64,000 nt of DNA from Flavobacteriales bacterium. Lineage in GTDB: Bacteria; Bacteroidota; Bacteroidia; Flavobacteriales_F; PHOS-HE28. The notes beneath the pieces were generated by a model. It saw nothing but the letters and a program-made list of their open reading frames with translations, did no database searches and was not told where the DNA came from. Shown piece by piece: positions 60,005-64,000 of the stretch; position 1 is the first letter of the stretch, and each line of letters begins with the position of its first letter. Position numbers and translations under genes: made by a program. The stretch lies in NCBI GenBank assembly GCA_016721005.1, contig JADKJM010000016.1, positions 496,001-560,000 on the forward strand, in the 5' to 3' direction.

Positions 60005-60012
60005 TACCTTCG
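60005..60012 (+). promoter_or_regulatory. -7 box immediately before the PIG-L gene
   Basis: TACCTTCG lies 4 nt before the ATG at 60017, which begins the signal peptide. This supports 60017 as start over the longer frame from 59888. Confidence 0.45.
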
Positions 60013-60016
60013 GCAC

Positions 60017-62596
60017 ATGCACTTCTTCAACGTTCGTGCGCTGGCGGTGGCGCTGGCACTTTCAGCTTTCCTCCTTCCACTTTCAACTTTTCCTCAGCGC
60101 CCCCCCGCGCAACCCAACGCCGCCGAGATCCTGCACAAGATGCAGAAGCTGCAAGTGCTGGGCAGCGTGCTCTATATCGCGGCGCATCCGGATGATGAGA
60201 ACACGCGCCTGATCGCGTGGCTGAGCAACGGCAAGAAGGTGCGCACCGGCTACCTCAGCCTCACACGCGGCGATGGCGGACAGAACCTGATCGGACCGGA
60301 GCTCGGTGATGCGCTCGGCATCATCCGCACGCAAGAGTTGTTGGAAGCGCGTCGCATCGATGGTGGTGAACAGTTCTTCACCCGCGCGGTGGACTTCGGT
60401 TACAGCAAGAGCGCCGAGGAGAGCTTTGAGAAATGGGGCAAGCAGGAAGTGCTGCGCGATGTGGTGCGCGTGATCCGCATGTTCCAGCCCGACATCATCA
60501 TCACGCGCTTCCCGACCGATGGTAGTGGCGGACACGGACACCACACCGCTTCCGCGATCCTCGCGAACGAAGCCTTTGATCTGGCCGGTGATCCCAAGGC
60601 CTTTCCAGAGCAACTGCAACAAGGCTTGGAAGTGTGGCAACCGCGCCGCCTCTTCTTCAATGGCAGCAGCTGGTGGCGCAAGGATGTGGCCGAGCTCGCG
60701 CAGACCGACCCCGATTGGTTCAGCGTGGACGTGGGCGGCTACGACCCGCTGCTGGGCCTGAGCTACACCGAGATCGCCGGACGAAGCCGCAGCATGCACA
60801 AGAGTCAGGGGTTTGGCGCGGCGGAGACTCGTGGCGAGATGCTCGAGTACCTGCACTTGGAGAAAGGCGATCGGCCGAAGACGAAGGACATTTTCGAGGG
60901 GATCGATATGACGTGGGGACGTATTCCGAACGGAACGAGGTTTCAGGACCGATTCGCCAAGATCATACACGGCTACGACCTCCAATCGCCAGCCGCATCG
61001 ATCGACGCGCTGCAAAGCCTGCGCACCGAAATGGGATATGACACGAAGGCGTTGAACAATTCAGAGCTCCGGATGTCCTCGATACTACAGCGCGACATCG
61101 GGAATATTGTGGTCTTTGCCCTGGGCCTTTCGGTAGAACTCAGTTACACATCGCCATTTGTGACTGATATCAATGCACCATCCGAATGTGTGCTCACGAA
61201 TCGCTCTTCCCGGGCAATCCAGTCCTGGCTGTTTCCCGGAGATACGATCCAGCCATTCTTGACGCGGAAATGCTCCAATTGCACTCAGGATTTCGGCATT
61301 CAGAGTGGTCCGTTCTGGCTGGAACGAGCTCATGCGGTGCTCTATGATGTCCCAAGTGCAGAAATCGGACAGCCAGTCATTGTCGAATATGCCTCAACCT
61401 ATGTATCACCGACATCGAAAGGAGACAACATCAGGCTTGATCTAGCCGCTCAATACAAATGGGTCGATCGCGTCGACGGCGAGCGTATTCGCCCGGTGTA
61501 CATCACCCCCGTCGCCTCCATCATCCCCAAGACCAACATCCTGATCGCGCGCGGTGGGACACAAACGATCGAGGTGGAAGTGGAAGCGCTCACCGATGAT
61601 CTATATGGCCAATTGACCGCTATTGCTCCCAAAGGCTGGAAATTCTCAGATCATTCGCGCGCGCTGGATGTTGCGATCCCTGGCTCCGCTCCAGTGTCCA
61701 TGGGATCGGTGCCCTTACCGGAAAACCGGTCCGCAGTGGACGTCTATGTTGCCCGGCGAAATGAACGGGAGAGCTTCACCTTCCGGTTGACCCCTTCCAC
61801 GAACGCAGAAGCCGGTGTGATCACATTCGCCTTTTCAGGCCCGAAGGGAAAGGCCGATCGCACCCTGCACGAGATCGACTACCCGCACATCATGCCGCAG
61901 GTGTACTACACGCCCGCCGAGGTGAAGCTGATCCCGCTGGATGTGAAGGTGAACGCGCAACGCGTAGGCTACATCAAGGGCGCGGGTGATGATGTGCCGC
62001 AAGCGATCGAGCGCTTGGGCGTTGCCGTGGAGATGGTGGATCCTTCCACCGCTACGCTGGAAAGCATTGCGAAGTACGACGCGATCGTGGTGGGCATCCG
62101 CGCCTACAACACCGAGAAGGCGATGGCCGCTTTCAATCCCACGCTGATGCGGTACGTGGAGAGCGGCGGCACCGTGGTGGCCCAATACAACACCCGCAGC
62201 AGCGACATGGTCCTGCCCGATTCGCTCTTCGGCCCCTACCCCTTCAAACTCACCCGCGACCGCGTGACGGTGGAGGAAGCGCCGCCCACTTTCCTGGATC
62301 CGAAGCATCCGCTGCTGAACTCGCCGAACACCATCACCGTTGCTGACTTCGACGGCTGGGTGCAGGAGCGCGGCCTCTACTTCTGCGGAAGTCTCGACCC
62401 GCATTACACCCCGCTGATCGCGTGGAATGATCCGGGCGAGGAGCCGCTCAACGGCGGGCTCATCACCTGCGACTACGGCAAGGGCCGCTATGTGTACACG
62501 GGCATCAGCTTCTTCCGGGAACTGCCTGCGGGTGTGCCGGGGGCGTATCGGCTGTTCGCGAACCTGATCTCGAACCGGTCGGTGCGTACACCATAA
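60017..62596 (+). CDS. large PIG-L family deacetylase-like secreted protein
   Basis: The protein has 859 residues. The signal peptide (VRALAVALALSAFLLPLS) is followed by the PIG-L/LmbE motif IAAHPDDENTRLIAWLSNG near residue 55, GDGGQNLIG, and PDIIITRFPTDGSGGHGHHTAS, with the zinc-binding His/Asp residues. A long beta-rich middle and a C-terminal glutamine-amidotransferase-like domain (KYDAIVVGIRAYNTEKAM; YVESGGTVVAQYN) complete a plan seen in Bacteroidota. It probably deacetylates an N-acetylated sugar in the periplasm. The stretch 61030-61860 has lower GC and different codon use than both ends. Confidence 0.85.
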   Translation: MHFFNVRALAVALALSAFLLPLSTFPQRPPAQPNAAEILHKMQKLQVLGSVLYIAAHPDDENTRLIAWLSNGKKVRTGYLSLTRGDGGQNLIGPELGDALGIIRTQELLEARRIDGGEQFFTRAVDFGYSKSAEESFEKWGKQEVLRDVVRVIRMFQPDIIITRFPTDGSGGHGHHTASAILANEAFDLAGDPKAFPEQLQQGLEVWQPRRLFFNGSSWWRKDVAELAQTDPDWFSVDVGGYDPLLGLSYTEIAGRSRSMHKSQGFGAAETRGEMLEYLHLEKGDRPKTKDIFEGIDMTWGRIPNGTRFQDRFAKIIHGYDLQSPAASIDALQSLRTEMGYDTKALNNSELRMSSILQRDIGNIVVFALGLSVELSYTSPFVTDINAPSECVLTNRSSRAIQSWLFPGDTIQPFLTRKCSNCTQDFGIQSGPFWLERAHAVLYDVPSAEIGQPVIVEYASTYVSPTSKGDNIRLDLAAQYKWVDRVDGERIRPVYITPVASIIPKTNILIARGGTQTIEVEVEALTDDLYGQLTAIAPKGWKFSDHSRALDVAIPGSAPVSMGSVPLPENRSAVDVYVARRNERESFTFRLTPSTNAEAGVITFAFSGPKGKADRTLHEIDYPHIMPQVYYTPAEVKLIPLDVKVNAQRVGYIKGAGDDVPQAIERLGVAVEMVDPSTATLESIAKYDAIVVGIRAYNTEKAMAAFNPTLMRYVESGGTVVAQYNTRSSDMVLPDSLFGPYPFKLTRDRVTVEEAPPTFLDPKHPLLNSPNTITVADFDGWVQERGLYFCGSLDPHYTPLIAWNDPGEEPLNGGLITCDYGKGRYVYTGISFFRELPAGVPGAYRLFANLISNRSVRTP

Positions 62597-62632
62597 TGTG
62601 CCCTATCGCATTGCACTGATAGCCCGATCCGC

Positions 62633-62640
62633 TACCTTGT
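62633..62640 (+). promoter_or_regulatory. -7-like box for the STAS-like gene
   Basis: TACCTTGT lies 15 nt before the ATG at 62656. Confidence 0.4.
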
Positions 62641-62655
62641 ATCCACGCTCACACT

Positions 62656-63105
62656 ATGGAAACCACACACGACGGATCCACTGAAATGGTGGTACTGGAT
62701 GAGGCCTTCATTAGGATCACCCACCAAACCGCGAACGACTTGATCGTTCTCCGCTGGAAAGGCTACGCGGATCCCACCAATTACCGGAAGGGGTTGAACA
62801 CGGGGTTGGACCACGTTCAGAAGCACGGCATCAAACGGTGGCTCGCCGACCTCCGGCACATGGATGCGATCCTTGCTTCCGAGGAGAAATGGACCAATGA
62901 GGATTGGTTCCCCCGCTTGATCAAGGCCGGCAAGCTGCGGCGCATGGCCATCCTTCCTTCCAAGGACTTCTTCAACAAGATGAGCGTAGAGCGCATCATG
63001 GACTACAGCGCCGGTGCGATCCAGTTCAAGGTGGGCTACTTCCCCGACGAGCCGAGTTCCATGGAATGGCTCTTCGATGAGGCGATGAGCGCGGCGAATG
63101 CATAG
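62656..63105 (+). CDS. STAS/SpoIIAA-like small protein of unknown function
   Basis: The protein has 149 residues. An alternation of beta strands and helices with ANDLIVLRWKGYADPTNYRKGLNTGLDHVQKHGIKRWLADLRHMDAI resembles the SpoIIAA-like STAS fold found in many Bacteroidota proteins. It has no signal peptide. No function is assigned; the family sometimes binds lipids or takes part in signalling. The assignment is weak and based on the pattern only. Confidence 0.6.
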   Translation: METTHDGSTEMVVLDEAFIRITHQTANDLIVLRWKGYADPTNYRKGLNTGLDHVQKHGIKRWLADLRHMDAILASEEKWTNEDWFPRLIKAGKLRRMAILPSKDFFNKMSVERIMDYSAGAIQFKVGYFPDEPSSMEWLFDEAMSAANA

Positions 63106-63298
63106 GGTCGGGTCCGGTGCGGAAATACCGGACCGCTGATGCAAGCCGGTCAGGGCGGCGGGTCTGATGATCATCAGCCTTCGTTTGCGGATTACGGGGT
63201 TTCTTCGTGGAAGAGCCAAGCGGTCCGTTCAGCGGTCCGGGATGCGTTGCTGCGCATGTCCGGTCCCGGATCACGCAGGCTTCAACACACCACCGACC

Positions 63299-64000
63299 AT
63301 GCCGAAGAAGCGCTACAACGATTGGGACCTACGCCCGGGGATCTGGGGGATCCGGAACTACTACACCACGTTGGAGGAACGCGCCATCGCTGGTGCCATC
63401 ATCTCCCCGGGATACATCGCCATGGCCATGGCGGCGGCCGGTCTTGCCACCGCCGGTCTCCTGCTCAACAGCCCTGCGGCGATCATCGGTTCCATGTGCG
63501 TGGCCCCGTTCATGGCGCCATCGCGCGCGGTGTGCATCGGCACGATCTACCGGGAACCCGGGGTTGTGCTGCGTGGCCTGTTCAAACAGATCGGCGGCCT
63601 GTTGCTCATCGGCAGCGTGATCGCCTTTGTATTGACCACCTTCCTGCAGCATTACCTCGGTGGCTACACCATCACCCCGGAGATCGCCTTACGCGCGATC
63701 CCCACCTCACAGGACTTCGCGTTGAACCTCATCATCGCGATCTCCGCCGGAGCGGCAGCCTCCTTGGCGCTCACCGCCGAGCCGCGCCGGGTGGAAGCCC
63801 CATGGGGGCAGGTGCTGGATGCGGTGATCGGGGTGGAGATCGCCATCTCCTTGATGCCGCCGGCAGCCGTGGTCGGCATCGGACTCGCCTTCGGGGATAC
63901 GGAGGTGGCCACGCGCGCGTTGTTGCTCATGCTGCTGAACATCGTGGGCTTGAACATCCTCGGGAGTGGCGCCATCCTTCTCCTTCGCGGTGTACGCCGT
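63299..64000 (+). CDS. DUF389 membrane protein (partial, cut by window end)
   Basis: The frame is open from an ATG at 63299 to the last base (234 codons, no stop), so the 3' part lies outside the window. After an N-terminal soluble part come hydrophobic helices with GYIAMAMAAAGLATAGLLLN, NSPAAIIGSMCVAPFMAPS and PTSQDFALNLIIAISAGAAA, the DUF389 pattern of several transmembrane helices and conserved N-S-x-A and A-P-x-M motifs. The function of DUF389 is unknown. Confidence 0.8.
   Translation, partial: MPKKRYNDWDLRPGIWGIRNYYTTLEERAIAGAIISPGYIAMAMAAAGLATAGLLLNSPAAIIGSMCVAPFMAPSRAVCIGTIYREPGVVLRGLFKQIGGLLLIGSVIAFVLTTFLQHYLGGYTITPEIALRAIPTSQDFALNLIIAISAGAAASLALTAEPRRVEAPWGQVLDAVIGVEIAISLMPPAAVVGIGLAFGDTEVATRALLLMLLNIVGLNILGSGAILLLRGVRR

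Overview
The window looks like a chromosome segment of a fairly high-GC member of the Bacteroidota, most likely a Flavobacteriales-type organism. Supporting signs are two secreted proteins with type IX secretion (T9SS) C-terminal sorting domains, repeated Bacteroidota -7 promoter boxes (TAnnTTTG or TAnnTTCG) in front of genes, a DUF4290-murA pair, a DnaJ with only one of its two zinc centres (the flavobacterial form), a DUF6089 beta-barrel, and a housekeeping run etfB-etfA-bifunctional nuclease-NSS transporter-NupC-ClC-thyA-folA. No rRNA or CRISPR array is present. The species cannot be named from sequence alone.

Layout. 1-2154: a DUF4160/DUF2442 pair, an unknown protein and a glycosyltransferase. 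2272-16793: cell wall and chaperone genes (DUF4290, murA, TlpA-like, grpE, dnaJ), adenine deaminase, a GluQRS-like synthetase, a membrane pyrophosphatase, a deoxynucleoside kinase, a GH3 family enzyme and DUF2797. 16985-22390: sppA, folK, a second deoxynucleoside kinase, a TPR lipoprotein and a small membrane protein. 22391-24234 is an accessory island: a RelB/RelE-type toxin-antitoxin pair between roughly 120-bp direct repeats, followed by about 560 bp of 21-bp tandem repeats. 24235-31553: DUF6089 barrel, SpoU methyltransferase, mutS and a YfhO family membrane protein. 31554-33640: a mosaic of inverted repeats, tRNA-Gly, tRNA-Leu and a complete IS3 family element with a 3-bp target duplication. 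33641-34624: pdhB.

34752-47479 is the most interesting part. Two paralogous T9SS surface proteins, a decayed LuxR-type regulator, and an operon of ECF sigma factor, membrane anti-sigma-like TPR protein and membrane-anchored CHAT (caspase-like) protease lie together. A shared two-block motif (GTTCACA, then about 12-13 nt, then CCCGAT/GCCGAT) stands upstream of all four transcription units, including the sigma operon itself. Its geometry fits an ECF sigma promoter. I therefore propose a self-regulated module in which a periplasmic CHAT protease could act on the anti-sigma factor to switch on surface proteins. This is inference, but it is specific and testable.

47554-64000: ETF genes separated by a four-unit palindromic repeat, a bifunctional nuclease, an NSS transporter with a tiny MetS-like partner, a flippase-like membrane protein, NupC, an unknown secreted protein, ClC, thyA-folA, a lipoprotein, a large PIG-L deacetylase with a compositionally odd middle, an unknown small protein, and a DUF389 membrane protein cut by the window end.
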